From Daphnia carinata (taxonomy: Eukaryota > Arthropoda > Branchiopoda > Diplostraca > Daphniidae): a stretch of DNA of 64,000 nucleotides. Position numbers and translations under genes: made by a program. The DNA lies in assembly GCF_022539665.2 (NCBI RefSeq), contig NC_081331.1:1-64000 (forward strand), written 5' to 3'. Of this stretch, positions 35,810 through 47,472 are shown piece after piece (the first letter of the stretch is position 1; the number at the start of each line of letters is the position of its first letter). The notes under the pieces are model-generated. The model had not been told where the DNA came from. It was given only the letters and a program-made list of their open reading frames with translations, and made no database searches.

Positions 35810-37740
35810 GGTGAATTTTCGTAGATATTATTTATGGTATTTACATGGATGTCAAGGTTGTTTGGAAAGTCACAAAACGCGCTACGTTGCAATAAATGAT
35901 ATTCTCGGCAAAATATAGCTAACTACATAAATTGATCAATCGCAAAGAGTATTCATTTCGAACTGTAATGTCAACGCATGTAAGTTAAATAAATTAACAC
36001 TCGAAAAAAAAATAAGGTATTGGTCGATGGACTACCTCACAAAGTAAGGCGCATCACATCAGCTATAACCAGATTAAGGCGAAACTTATAACCTAAGTGA
36101 ATGGACGTGTTTGAGGAGACGTAACGAAAAATTGATCCCTTTCTTTTAGTAATTACTTCCTTGATAAGGAAACAACTAGTTGTTTTCATCCTCTCCTCTC
36201 GATCATTCCCTTGCCTATTATTGCAACCATAATAAGAAATATTTTTGCTTTACACAATTAAACGTAGGCATTAAACTGTCTAACTTGTCTGCGGAAAACA
36301 GCTTTCTCCGTTTGCTAAGCCAACTGTAAAAAGAACGACCACACGTCCACCAACACAACTCTGTTATGGTTGGACACCGCCAGTTTGGGAGAAACATGAG
36401 TCATTCGGTGAAACTGGTGTTATGCATATGAGAACTAAAGGGCGATCCATTTCTATATCAACAACACGAAGCCAAACGGTATGTAATGTGGCATTCTAAA
36501 ACGCCGACAATTATTCGCAATAGTTAATGAAGTTGAAGCAAACATATTAGGGGCGTAAAATTATCGAGGAATGCAGCCTTAACAGGGAAGATGAGTGTGA
36601 AATTTCAACAACAAACACATAGCCACAATATGAATTGAAATTTGCGAAAGTCAAATAAGTAGTGTCGTAAAGGAAACCGACTCAACTTTGTTCCTAATCC
36701 ATTTACATAATACAGAGTGCAACGAAGGATGGAAAGCGCTCCTCATTTCGTGGCAAACCGATCAAGCGGCTTGAAAAGGAACGGAATGGATGATAGGTCT
36801 GTGCTTTGTCACGATAGAATAAACCTTCACTTAAAATATTTGTTTGTAAAAATCCGAGGAAAACGCACAAAAATCTTGAGGAATTTGATACTTTATACAA
36901 TCTAACGCACGAGCATAGCTCTAAAGATTTGCAATATGTAAAGCCCTAACACAAAAACTTACCTGGAAATGCACCATATATAGTTTTCGTTAAAAGAGGG
37001 TAATCTGCTGAACACCACACACATTTGAGATTTCAACTCTCTCCGCTTTAAATGATGAACTGCTTTGTGGCCCATTGTCAACTGACGTGTAAACATTCGA
37101 GCACTGATGGACAATCAGCGTGTGGTATGACGATGTTTCCATGGTTTAGATCATTGGCCGGTTTCAAAACCAAGTTTGCCAGTTTCATCAGCAGAACTTG
37201 CTGCATTCAGCAACAAACTATGCAAAAAAAAATAGGCAAATAAAAAATCATCATTTAGTGAAAAAGAACGACATTATAAATATTTACCTTAATACTACAG
37301 GTTAACAAATGATTTGCAGGTGACTCTTCATTTCTAAAACATTTCCCCTCGCAACAAGCACATGTTGCAAGCAATATTGATCCAAAATTCCAAGTTTCTT
37401 ATGACGGCCATGAACCGAAAAGTATTGAAATCATCTTGCAAGCCTAGCCAAATGACCCACGCTCTGCCTGAGATGCAACTGTTTTTAGGACAGAAATGTA
37501 AAAATTTGCTTTCGTGTCAATAGACACGAATTGTATAAACCAATTACGTCATTGATACTATGCCAAATGTTCTTACCGGCTTTTGTGTACTGCAAAGAAG
37601 AGGTGACAACGCTCTCACATATTGGCGAAGAAGCAAAAGGAAAAGGTGAATGGTTTTGGGACATAAATTCAATACCGCACATTGTCGCACTTCACCAGAG
37701 CAGAGACTAAAGCAAGAAGCACTATAGCAAAGCTGAGAAT
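35810..37740. other. Unit A intergenic block between kinase and promoter-like region
   Basis: Nearly identical to 53771-55710. It may hold a small - strand gene: MCGIEFMSQNHS... from 37682 with a GTAAGAAC donor at 37580, and, downstream on -, SYARALDCIKYQIPQD...KQIF ending in TAA after a TTTAG acceptor near 36931. Against this, the middle piece (METSSYHTL...) has an in-frame TAA in this copy but not in unit B, the donor is lost in unit B, and unit C has decayed there. I recognise no family. The region may be a dead gene or untranslated RNA. Confidence 0.35.
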
Positions 37741-37764
37741 TAAAAAATTAAAAAATAGGCGTTT

Positions 37765-38016
37765 CATTACACAGCCGCCATCTATGGGTAAAAAGACAAA
37801 CCTTACGTCACAGCCGGGGCGGGTTTTTCATCGATTTCCATGACCGCTCAATCGAGATTTAAAAAAACAAATTCTCGTCGCCAAGGCGATGACAGTGTGA
37901 AAACAAACCGATATAAATCTTGGTCTCTTAGTGAAGAGTAGAGCTTAGATTTGATCGGTGCTAATCTCAGTTGTCTTTCGTCGATGCTTTAATTCAATAG
38001 TTTTACAGTAAGTGAG
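37765..38016 (+). promoter_or_regulatory. Promoter-like block with CRE, GC box, TATA and donor, unit A
   Basis: In order: GCCGCCATCT (YY1-like, about 37772), TTACGTCA (ATF/CREB or XBP1-like, 37803), GGGGCGGG (Sp1 box, 37816), ATCGAT, ATATAAAT (TATA, 37911), then about 90 nt ending in a strong GTAAGTGAG donor at 38008. The layout is that of a + strand promoter with a short first exon, antisense to atlastin; the distal part may also serve a - strand start near 37682. Conserved in unit B at 55730-55980. Confidence 0.5.
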
Positions 38017-39269
38017 GTGGATTTACATATGTAAGTACATTTTCAATTATTAGATTTTTTTTTTATTACTGCGGATACCAATAAATTCAAATGAACCCAT
38101 ATACAAAAAAAAATGAGTAACTAGCAAATAATGGCACACGGGGACCAACAAGAAAGACGCCAAATAAATGAATGGCATGCCTGTTTCACAAAGATAACAC
38201 CCACGAAATTTTTTCTACAAACACTTCAGGCAATAAAATTCTAACCCTTTCAAGTTGGTCTCGATAGGGTATAATTTCCTATTTCAGTAAGGCACTCGGG
38301 CGGCGACCAGCGAACAAAGTGCCCATGTAAGGTCTAGCCGGATATGTTCAGGTTGATTTGGCTTTCGACACATTTGCTCTGGTGTGATTACCAACTCCTG
38401 CTGCAACCTGCGTTCCCATCGTTATATTAGTCATTCGTTGAGTCACTTGTTCCAATCCCGATCCTGCCATGATTAAGTACAGCAGCCGGACAGCCTACAA
38501 ATAGGACGAGATGATTGATAGAATTGAGCAATATAAATTTACCAAAATTTGTGTGCACAACTTAAGACCTACACTGGAATTCCTTTCGAGCTGCAAACGA
38601 CTCAGAAGGGATTAAGGAGTCACAAATATATTCGAATAATTAATGAATGCTTACATTTTCCCCAATTGCTTCGGCTATGAAATCAATCACCGTTCCAATA
38701 ACCCGCATTCTTCCTGAATATCTGCGAACACGAAAGCACACACTTAAAATATGACATGATGCATAGTTTGTAGAACTTTTGGAATTACTGGAGGTTAGTT
38801 TACAAGGTTAAAACCTAGGTAGGATTGGGAGCTAAAAGTTGATGTATTCTTCTCGATCAAAGGAGTTACATTTGATCAAAGCTCTTTACGTATTACGAAA
38901 CTTCTGTAAAAAGTAACATAAATGAATAGGCTAGTTTAAGTAAACCAAGACCCCAAGCCCGAAAAACCATTTAAAAAAAGGGAGAAGTATCACTTCAGCG
39001 TTAAATAATATAAAGACGTGGAGGAATAAAAGTGTGTTAATTGTCGCAAACCAAGAAAAAGCTTTCGAAGGGGCCGAAAAGTATTGCAAAAAGAAAAGAG
39101 AAATGTGCGCCTCACCTGATATAAACCCATGTACAGAGAGTCACCAGAGTCAAGCCCGTCATGAGGTTGGCTAAGTTGGCCAAAGGATATAGGCCCAGTA
39201 AGCCTAGGAATCCAGACACAAAACAGAAAACGATTACAACCACAGACAAAGTAACTGGCGTTTTGAATG

Positions 39270-39291
39270 CACAGCGGCGACTGAATACTTA
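39270..39291 (+). repeat. Left terminal inverted repeat of the CACTA-like element
   Basis: 22 bp beginning CACAGCGGCGACTG. It matches the reverse complement of 45026-45047 except at two positions. Confidence 0.9.
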
Positions 39292-39811
39292 TTTTTTGAT
39301 ACTTAAAAAAGGCCAGCGTACTAGATTTTTTTACTGTACTTAATGGAAATAGCATACTTAATTCCTAACTATACCTCCCTGCTTACTGAATAATTTAGTA
39401 GGCTACTAGGCTACTTAATTGTTTGGTGGATACTTAAAATTATTGCTTACTATTGAAATTATTTATAGGTAAAATAAAAAAATGTTATACAATTTTCAAA
39501 TTTTTATTGTTTCACTAATCACAAATGTATTTGCAATGAGATTGGTTACAAAAACAAACAGTCTTGGTTAAAAAAAGAAATGCAATGTAGCAAGTTCAAA
39601 AGATGGAAAAATTTCTGGGTAATAAAGTTTGGTGAATAACTTAGCCATTCACGGGAAACAAAAAAAAACGATCACATCCGCCAACGGAATGGCAATTGCA
39701 AAACTTCAGGTACGAAAACAAAAAAACATTCAAGAGAGCTTGACATAAATAAACAAAGGAAAAAATAACTTAACGATCCATAAAGCGCGCGGTAGTTAGG
39801 CAGCTATATCT

Positions 39812-41909
39812 TCAACAGCGGGTAACATAAATTTCTTGAATTGTGACAGGAACTTCATAAGGCACTGATAATTTTTTTTTATTGTTTCTTCTTTTCCGGG
39901 CGTAGTCATTATTGTTCTCGACGTTCAAACAGTAGTTGTCGACAACGGTGAGGATTTGATACGTAGCTGGATACTCCATGTTTATTATGTAATAGATGGA
40001 GATAAGCTTCAAAAAGGCAGCACCCACTGTGTTGCATGGAACGTTCTTGTACTTCAGGATACCACCTCCTAACAACAACATGGAATGCAACGCACTAAAT
40101 TCGTCGAAGAAAAGTACTGCATACGGATTGACGCCATTGGGGTCAGGATCGTAATTATGTCCAATCTGCAGTAACATATTCGAGAGGATAGAAATTGTGA
40201 GTTAAAGTTCTATAATATAAATGGAAATGGGCATACCTGGCTTGCGATTAAAATTTCAGGGGCCTTGCTTACACCTTTTGTTGTAGAACAATGCTTGTTG
40301 ATTTCCAGAATTAAAGACAAATTGCCTCTTTCTTCGTTGGGTATGTCCACTTTGTCGCCAAGGAACTGACGAAACTTCGATAGCAGACTTCTAAAGTTCT
40401 TCATAAATTTCGCTTCACCCATTCCATCAGCTCTCATTGGTTCCATGAGAAGGAAATCCTTGTAGACGATAGCAAAATCGTTGTATGCTGGAATCATTTT
40501 GAGCAAGTGCTCGGTAGTGAGTTGGTTTCCCTCGGCAGCAACTAGGTTACGTCTGGACTTGAATTCTGTCAATAAGTGTTCTTCTAAAACCGTTTCCTTT
40601 TCCCTTTCGTTAAAAGAGGAAGATGCATCTGATAGTTTCCTCTTCATGGCTTTTTCTTTTCGTGCAACCTTGTGTTTATTGTTAGCAAGGCGATTGGCAA
40701 TGGACCTTACTATTTTTCTACGAATGTTTACCTAAAATGAAAAAGAAACATTACTAACAAAAAAAAAGTAGTACAACAAAAAACACTTACCCATCCACCG
40801 TCGTGGTCAGCAAGGCACGGATAAGATTCTACAAGCATTTGGGCATATTTTGAGTAAATTGCCTTCGATCTGTGATGTGGGTGGGTAAGACAAAGGTGTT
40901 TGCTGCACGTCCTAATGAAGTAATCTAAATGCAATAACAGCTTATTGTTTCTTATTGCATTTAGAAGCACCGGTCCCAATTCAGAGTCTGCGTCACCCTC
41001 CTTTGGCAGGGTTAGATGTTCTACTCCGTTAGTTGCACAAACTTCTTCTTGTGTTTCAGGAATCACAGGTTCTGAAAATATACAAAATAATAACCCAACA
41101 AAAAATAAACACTGTTATTAACACAAAACAAATTTGACCAAACTTACCCGTATTAACTTCCTCAGCTGCAACAACAAAAACTGTATTATGGTTGTTATTC
41201 TCTGTGAAGCCAGGGCCTACGACTAGGTGACAAAAACATTTCCATAGGTATTAAAGACAATGTTATTAGTAAAACTTACCTTGATTGATGCTGTTCGTTA
41301 CATAACCATCATTATCTTGTAGGAAAGTAAAGTCATTGGTGCTACTACACCTGCTCGAATCTATATTTGACAATTTAGGAAAAAACTTTCTTACGTTTAC
41401 TACTGTACATGCAATTAACATTACCAATACTGGTGAGGTTGGTTAAATTAGAGTTGTTCGAAGCACAATCCCAGCAATCAATTGAGTTACCTAGAAACGA
41501 TTAATGAAATGTTAGTTAGTTTAAAATAAAGTAACGAATAAATTTTGTTCTTACCTTGTCTTACTGCGTCAGTAGTCTTCAACCTGGCTATTAGATTTTT
41601 CTCCAGGTGGTTAAGAACTTCACAGTTACCTACTTCAAACTCTAAGTGGAAGTCTGTATTAAAAATAAGTATTTGAACATCCTGGATTTTGGTATGATGG
41701 CTACCACCGAGGAATTTCAAGTAACTTTCACTTTCCCCCAGCCATTTGAATACCATGCTTTCCAGTAGCACTTTGTCTTCCTGCCTTTCTGTGTCGCTAA
41801 GGGACGGCAACACAAACATTTTTTTGGGATTATTTGCCGCAATGTCTTTTAAGTATACAACTACTTTTCTTTCGCTTCTATTTTCTTGATTTTCGGAACT
41901 ACACGACAT
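39812..41909 (-). CDS. CACTA-like element second gene (568 aa, unknown accessory protein)
   Basis: Predicted exons on -: 41909-41555, 41490-41425, 41360-41280, 41222-41148, 41071-40791, 40731-40237 and 40165-39812, all GT-AG and in phase. The N-terminal third is mixed and acidic (KVVVYLKDIAANNP...). Exons 2-4 encode low-complexity, Asn/Thr-rich linker. Then comes a helical block with LGPVLLNAIRNNKLLLHLDY and YAQMLVESYPCLADHDGGW, a basic stretch (RRKIVRSIANRLANNKHK), and a C-terminal domain containing NPYAVLFFDEFSALHSMLL. I do not recognise a named domain. Its position, orientation and intact phases argue for a real element-encoded protein, by analogy with the second protein (TNPA-like) of plant CACTA elements, which binds subterminal repeats. 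That role is inference only. Confidence 0.75.
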
Positions 41910-42048
41910 TTTTTTTTCTTTTCGAAATGTGACGAAGTAATATACTACATTGTTTAAGCGTTGCCAACTTGCCACATTAAATGAAATCAAAGAAATAATT
42001 TGTTTCCCATGTTTCATTTCGTATTTTTCATTAAATTAGACACAAATT

Positions 42049-44752
42049 TTACAACATTTGATAATAGTCAGGAATGACATGTAAGCTGTTGTTATAATAA
42101 AATGAATGAAGCGGAACTTGAAATTGTAAAGTCGTGGGACTTATTACAGTATAAATTTTTGTACCACGTACATCAAATGAAAAATAATCAACATTAAGTG
42201 CTTTAGTTTCCATGGTTTCCATAACCAAGTAGATGTTATCCCCTGAAACTATAATTTCAGTAAGCTTAAAAAAACAAGCCAAATCGAGGGAAGTAGGTAG
42301 TTTACGTAGAAAAACTGACCCCGGTAAACAAATGCGACCACATAGTTTAATTTTCTGTAGGGAACGAATCTTGGAAAAATGTGTAAGAGGAGTGTAACTG
42401 CATAGTAATTGTGACCAACGGGAAAAATGTACCTCGAATGAAACGCTATCTGACATTGAAATAACTTTGCAATCGTCGTTCATTTCAAAAAAATCACCTT
42501 CGCCGTCATTTCGAACCTGCAACCCAACTAGCTTTTGATGAAAAATGCAGAGAGACCATGGTACATTGCGATAATTACAATTTCGTCGCATAACTCGCTT
42601 AAAGGGAGCATTTTTCGACTCATAACGAAAACACCAACTATATCGAGGAGGTCCAAAGTTGCGAATTTGTTCTGGAAAATGGATCAAGGCATGCAGTTTT
42701 GGGGTAATGGACGACCCATTTGTTTTAGGATAAAGGGTTACATGGTTATTGTTATGAATGTAGATGTTGTAATCAAGAAGTTGTAGGTCGCGTTCAGTAA
42801 AATTAGACGATCTTAAACACGAAATAATTCGCAAAAGTAAAAAAAAATTGGCAAAATAGGGGTTTTTGCCACTACAAACATAATCGCCCAAAACGATTCC
42901 AAGACACATCCCAACAGATGCCATCTCAGAAGAAGAAAATGATAGCTTAGTGAAATTCGTAATTTCCTTTTTTCGTAAGGGGGGGGGAACAGTAAACTCT
43001 CGACTACTTTTTAAATTAGCAATTTTGTTGTTTACCTCATCTAAATCCAGCAAAATGGTTGGGTCTGACATTAGGTTTTGTAAAAGTAAGGAGACTACCA
43101 AATTTAAAATGCCCTCATAAACAAGATGCATCAAGTCTTGAACAAAACACTTAGTTGGATCGAAATAGTCGAGCATTACAAGGCAACTTTCTCCATTAAT
43201 CCCATACTTAACTGACAATGCGTCTCGTGTAGCTTGTGCCTGATTTACATCTTTAATTGCTTCAACTTGCATAGAGTGAGAATGTTTTTCCCTTATAACA
43301 CAATCTACGGAATAGTGTATCTTATCTAGGTCGGCCTTGCTAATCATGCAGGTCCTGCAGGGAAGGTTGGCAAAACCAACGCCTTCCTTAAAACCACCAA
43401 TGAAGTTAGATGCCGGCATATCGCCAGCAAAATTAAGTAAAAGGCCGAACCATTTCCGGGTCTCGTTCCTTACAATAAGATCGACACCGTTATACAGCAA
43501 TTTCATATCAGCTAAAAATGGTGCTATAAAAGAACTAACCCCCCTCCGTTTCAGCAAATCTGAGCTTACTATCCCAAGTAACTGAATGCTTTTTAAAGAC
43601 GACCTTGCTTTAGGTGGAACATTTAAGAGCATCCAATAAAATATTGAAACTTTATGTTTCCCTTTTTTACTTCCCAATGGGTTTGCTAATTCCACCTCAT
43701 CCATATAAACCTGAAAACCAAGAACTTGGCCTTTCTTTTCTACATACAAAGGGTTATGTCTAACGTATTTGCCATCCCAAACGTCTGAATAGACGTCTGT
43801 TTCATCTTTTCTGCTACCTAAGGTAAAGCTATGTAAAACACATTCATATACCTGGCGAATGGAGAGGAACTGCTGAAGGGACTGAAGGAAGGGAATGATG
43901 TATCCTACTTCAAAAACTTCATCCAAAACTTGCCCACAATTTTCATCGGTTACCCAGTGATAGGACGGGTCGTTCTCGTTTAGTTTGATTTCCATAGGCA
44001 TTGTAGTGGGGAAGGTTTTTTCCCACAGTGTTTCAAGTTTACTCCTCGTAAGCATGTCCTCGCCCTCTGCCCTTTTAAATATCTCCTTAAACGAGTTTGT
44101 GTTGGTGACCGATGGACTTAATATGGAGTTAAGCTTTTCCTGTACAATGTGTGTAGACAAAAATGATAAGTGTTAAATATATTTGAAATCGCTAAGTAAT
44201 TACAAACCTGCATGACTTCTGCCTGCTTGTGGTGATAGTCATGAATAGATGAAGAAATGAGTATGAGGGCTTCATAAGGAATGTTAAACTTTTGCCGTAG
44301 CGATGGATCGTCCATCTGTTGTAAATTTGGTTCAAGTTCATTTTGTCCATCCAGAGCTGGCATAAGTGTAGCATTATTTGGAAAATCTTCATCCGTCACC
44401 AATTCAGATGTGTCTCCAGTAGCACCTCCTGTTGTTTATGTTATAAATATAAAGTAATTAGTTATTGTAATTCGACCTATAGATTTTTTAAATATTTTAA
44501 ATAAGTATATATACCGTTACGATGACTGGGCATATTAGGCAATATATCTTTGTACACTGTTGTTCCATGAAGTTTGTTCCAGTGACGACGAAAGGAAATG
44601 TATTTGTTATAACGAACATTACATCCAGGATACTTACATATAACGTTGAACACAGTAGCCGAAGCATGAATTTTCATGTGGTGAAAAAAACTTAGTGGAC
44701 GTTCACTTGGAATCAAAACAGAACACATTTGGCACTTTGAAAAATTTGACAT
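42049..44752 (-). CDS. CACTA/EnSpm-like transposase with N-terminal C2H2 fingers (849 aa)
   Basis: Predicted exons on -: 44752-44515, 44428-44208 and 44139-42049, in phase. Exon 1 encodes two C2H2-type fingers, CQMC...HHMKIH and CKYPGC...HWNKLH, likely to bind DNA. The large exon holds the catalytic region: PCRTCM (a CxxC), DYFDPTKCFVQDLMHLVYEG (a D-H-EG motif typical of EnSpm transposases) and, after a helical stretch, TPKLHALIHFPEQIRNFGPP with RYSWCFRYESKNAPFKRV (the conserved PKxHxLxHY and RxESKH region). It cuts and pastes the element at its terminal repeats in the nucleus. No stops or frameshifts are seen. It lies upstream of the accessory gene with about 140 bp between them, so each may have its own promoter. 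Confidence 0.88.
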
Positions 44753-45025
44753 TTTAAAAAGTATATTTTGACTCGGTTGTAAAAATCAATATTGTCTGCT
44801 TCGCAGGATACTTCAACATTTTAAACACTTGTATCAATTTTTTAACCCTTAAAAAGGTGCAAGCAGTACTTAAATTTTTTTTTGCATACTTAAAAAAGAA
44901 ACGAAAGGTTAGAAATTTGGTTTCAGTAGGGTAAAGCAAAGTTTAAGTATTTTTTTTCAAAATTAAGTGTCATTCTAAACTACTTAGTTTTTTCAGTTGA
45001 TTTTCCCTACTGAAACACCCTTAAT

Positions 45026-45047
45026 TAAGTATACAGTTGCCGCTGTG
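45026..45047 (-). repeat. Right terminal inverted repeat of the CACTA-like element
   Basis: Ends GTTGCCGCTGTG at 45047 and is followed by the TG target duplicate. Confidence 0.9.
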
Positions 45048-46741
45048 TGGTTTAAAACTATTTTTGCTTTCGTTTTGCGTTCGATAGTGGCTAAACTGCT
45101 CTTCGATTTCCTAGAAATACAGAGAAGTTCAATTTAGGAACCGAAAAGGCCGAGAAAATACCAATGAAGCATACCTGCTCTAACCGTTCTTTGTACTTTT
45201 CTGAGAATTCTGCTCCGCCCATTTTCTTGCGTCCTTGAAAGTGTTCAATAGCTTTATCTTTTACGCGCATATGTTCGTCTTCCAATGCATTGGAACTCAT
45301 AAACGGTTTGTCTCCACCACAAATAGCTTCCATTGAAGACGAATAAACTTCTCTAGCACCCTCAACAGCTTGAAGAGATAAACTTTATCATTAGTCCATA
45401 GCACAAAATCGGTCCCTTACGTCTACTTACCCGAAAGATTGTTGACTTCCGCATTTGCCTGCAAAGAAAAGTTAGATATTGACTTTTTTCAGCTCGCACG
45501 ATTATTGCAGAAACAACAACATTACATTACCTCATACACAGTTTTGGGTACAGGTAATTCACCACCCTTGAAAATGGCCATATAAGATTGGAAGTAATGC
45601 AGCAACTCTTTTGCCCGGATACGGTTTCCACCAATCTGTTTCACAACTAAATTTTCTGGCGATAGAAGTAGTGGGACCAATACTTTCAATTGCTCCTTAA
45701 AATCGGGTTCGATGTCTATAGAAAAATGAGAGAACGGTGACATTTGCCCTTGAAACATGGCAGTAATCACATACCAGTTAATCGACCATCGAAGTTCTGA
45801 TTAGTGGCTACTTTGAGTCCAGGATGGGGCATTAGAAAGCACGAGATATCCGTAAAATAGGCACGGATATGCTTGCGAAGAGTTTGAAGCTCGGGATCCT
45901 GCTTGTCCGAGATCTGCAACCTTCGTTCTAGAATAGACTTTCCGCCTACTTCTCCATAGGAAGCTTCGTAAGGGAAGCTCCAATCTCGTACTAGAAACTT
46001 CAACTTTTGGAAGGGGACATCTCCCGAATCTTCCAACGCAAGTCGCCCATATTCGGTAAAAAGCTATGTGGTATAAACAAAAATAACAGTATTTGTTTAT
46101 GACATAATGAAAATTTGTATATTACTTGTAAATGTTGCAAATCATCCTCCTGTATATTTTGGGAGAGATTGTAAACTTGAACACTACTGGTCATGGTGCT
46201 AAGTGCAAACATTGTTGCATAGTTTTTCACAGGGCTTTGGCAGTCAAATGCCCCTTGAGTATCTAATAAAAGAACAGCAATCTAAAATGGAAAGATTTTT
46301 GTCCATGAAAATCCATTTAAATTTAAACTGCACAAATTGAAAAACCCACTTTCTCTCCATTAGGAGCATCCACCATAAAAACTTCAGACCATGCAAGAAT
46401 TCCAGTGGTATCTCTTTCACAACCTCCTCTCCAGGAGAAGCCTCTCAGTGGGCGATCTTCTGACCCAAGCCAATCAGGGGAACCCTAAAAAAACCACAAA
46501 AATTAGTTGAGCTACCAAAAGTAAGGCCTCTACTATTTTTATACATTCGCTTTCAGATAACGTAGGAAGAAATCAAGAAGAAAAGATTTTCCTTTCCTAA
46601 ATACTCCTGCAACAGATATAACTGCAATATGTTTGTCTTTCACATGTTCCTGACAAACAATGTTAGCTAGGGCTTCTTCATCCAATTCAAATGTATGGTC
46701 TTCTTTAGCCACAACAATGTGTACAGGCCTGCCTTCCATTC

Positions 46742-47303
46742 CTAACAAAACGATAGAAAATTTAGTATGGCAAAAAAAGTCCTATGAAACTGCCCTAGAT
46801 ATTCCATGGAAGATGGTAGGAACAACACAATAAGTGAGATGAAATTGTTGGCTAGGTTAATGTATAGTTACATGTAGGAAGTATAGGGGGAGGATGAGTG
46901 GTTTGAGTTTTCATTCACTAGCTGTTTTACTTGTACCATATTGCCCAACAGGTATTTTTTTCTCAATTATTATTTTGGGCCCTGAACAGTTATAGGGTAT
47001 TTCAAAGTTTCATTTGTCACATCAGGAAAATACAATATTCGAAGTAAAAAACCAAAAAGAGATACTAAATGCATAACTTGGCGTAGATTATCTAAATCTA
47101 AGTCACGATAGTCATTATATGTTAATAAAACTACTATGACTATAGGCGGAAATCAAAGTTACCAGAGAGTTTTTCTGTTTACAATTCGATCACCCACTTT
47201 TCACTTCATCAAAATCCAGCAGTAAAAATAGTTGAACGTTTCTCGTCTTCCTCTCTCGAAGAAATTGTAAATTGGAGCAGTTCTCTTCTGCACGAATGGC
47301 ATC
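46742..47303. other. Region upstream of atlastin A
   Basis: The counterpart of 58926-59487. The P-loop exon begins in phase 2, so a short upstream coding exon may exist here, but I could not choose one; an ATG inside the exon (46739) gives a near-full-length protein. The promoter is not identified. Confidence 0.4.
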
Positions 47304-47310
47304 ACTGGAT

Positions 47311-47379
47311 CATAGATAAAGACGACTTATAGATAAGATAATACGACGATAGATATTAGATAAGTCGTCTTTATCTATG
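47311..47379. mobile_element. 69-bp perfect inverted-repeat miniature element, unit A
   Basis: CATAGATAAAGACGACTTAT (47311-47330) and its exact reverse complement (47360-47379) surround a 29-nt AT-rich loop. ACTGGAT lies directly on both sides (47304-47310 and 47380-47386), a 7-bp target duplication. The same insertion is in unit B (59495-59563), so it predates the duplication. It would fold as a near-complete hairpin. Confidence 0.8.
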
Positions 47380-47472
47380 ACTGGATGCAGCTGACGTACT
47401 AAATATTTTAAACTGACATTTCTACAATTTTTGTTAAACGTATTTAACCCTCTACGCGTACTATAAATTCTA

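Larger units (their letters stand above)
39270..45047 (-). mobile_element. CACTA/EnSpm-like DNA transposon, two genes, 5778 bp
   Basis: Terminal inverted repeats of 22 bp with two mismatches begin CACAGCGGC at 39270 and, on the other strand, at 45047. The target duplication is TG (39268-39269 and 45048-45049); the empty site is single TG at 57232-57233 in unit B. Subterminal regions (39286-39480 and 44865-45040) are dense in TACTTA/TAAGTA words, as in CACTA elements. It carries a transposase gene and a second gene, both on -. All splice phases fit and both reading frames are open, so this copy may be young and autonomous. Superfamily assignment rests on the 2-bp target duplication, CAC ends and the transposase motifs. 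Confidence 0.9.
38348..46739 (-). pseudogene. Atlastin, copy A, interrupted by a transposon
   Basis: Atlastins are dynamin-like GTPases that fuse ER membranes. Exons on -: 46741-46545, 46484-46350, 46281-46126, 46063-45775, 45715-45531, 45458-45431, 45368-45175, then an exon split into 45110-45048 and 39269-39116, then 38721-38655 and 38494-38348 (TGA). The GTPase motifs are intact: P-loop GVFRKGKS, switch I RDTTGI, LLDTQG, and the RD motif LVRDW. The middle domain follows. The split exon encodes the two-helix membrane hairpin (LFVF-like stretch, then [15 protein letters not shown]). Reading past 45048 into the transposon gives HSGNCILN and a stop, so this copy would lack its membrane anchor and C-terminal helix unless the element is removed or spliced out. 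Otherwise about 98% like copy B by eye. Confidence 0.85.
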
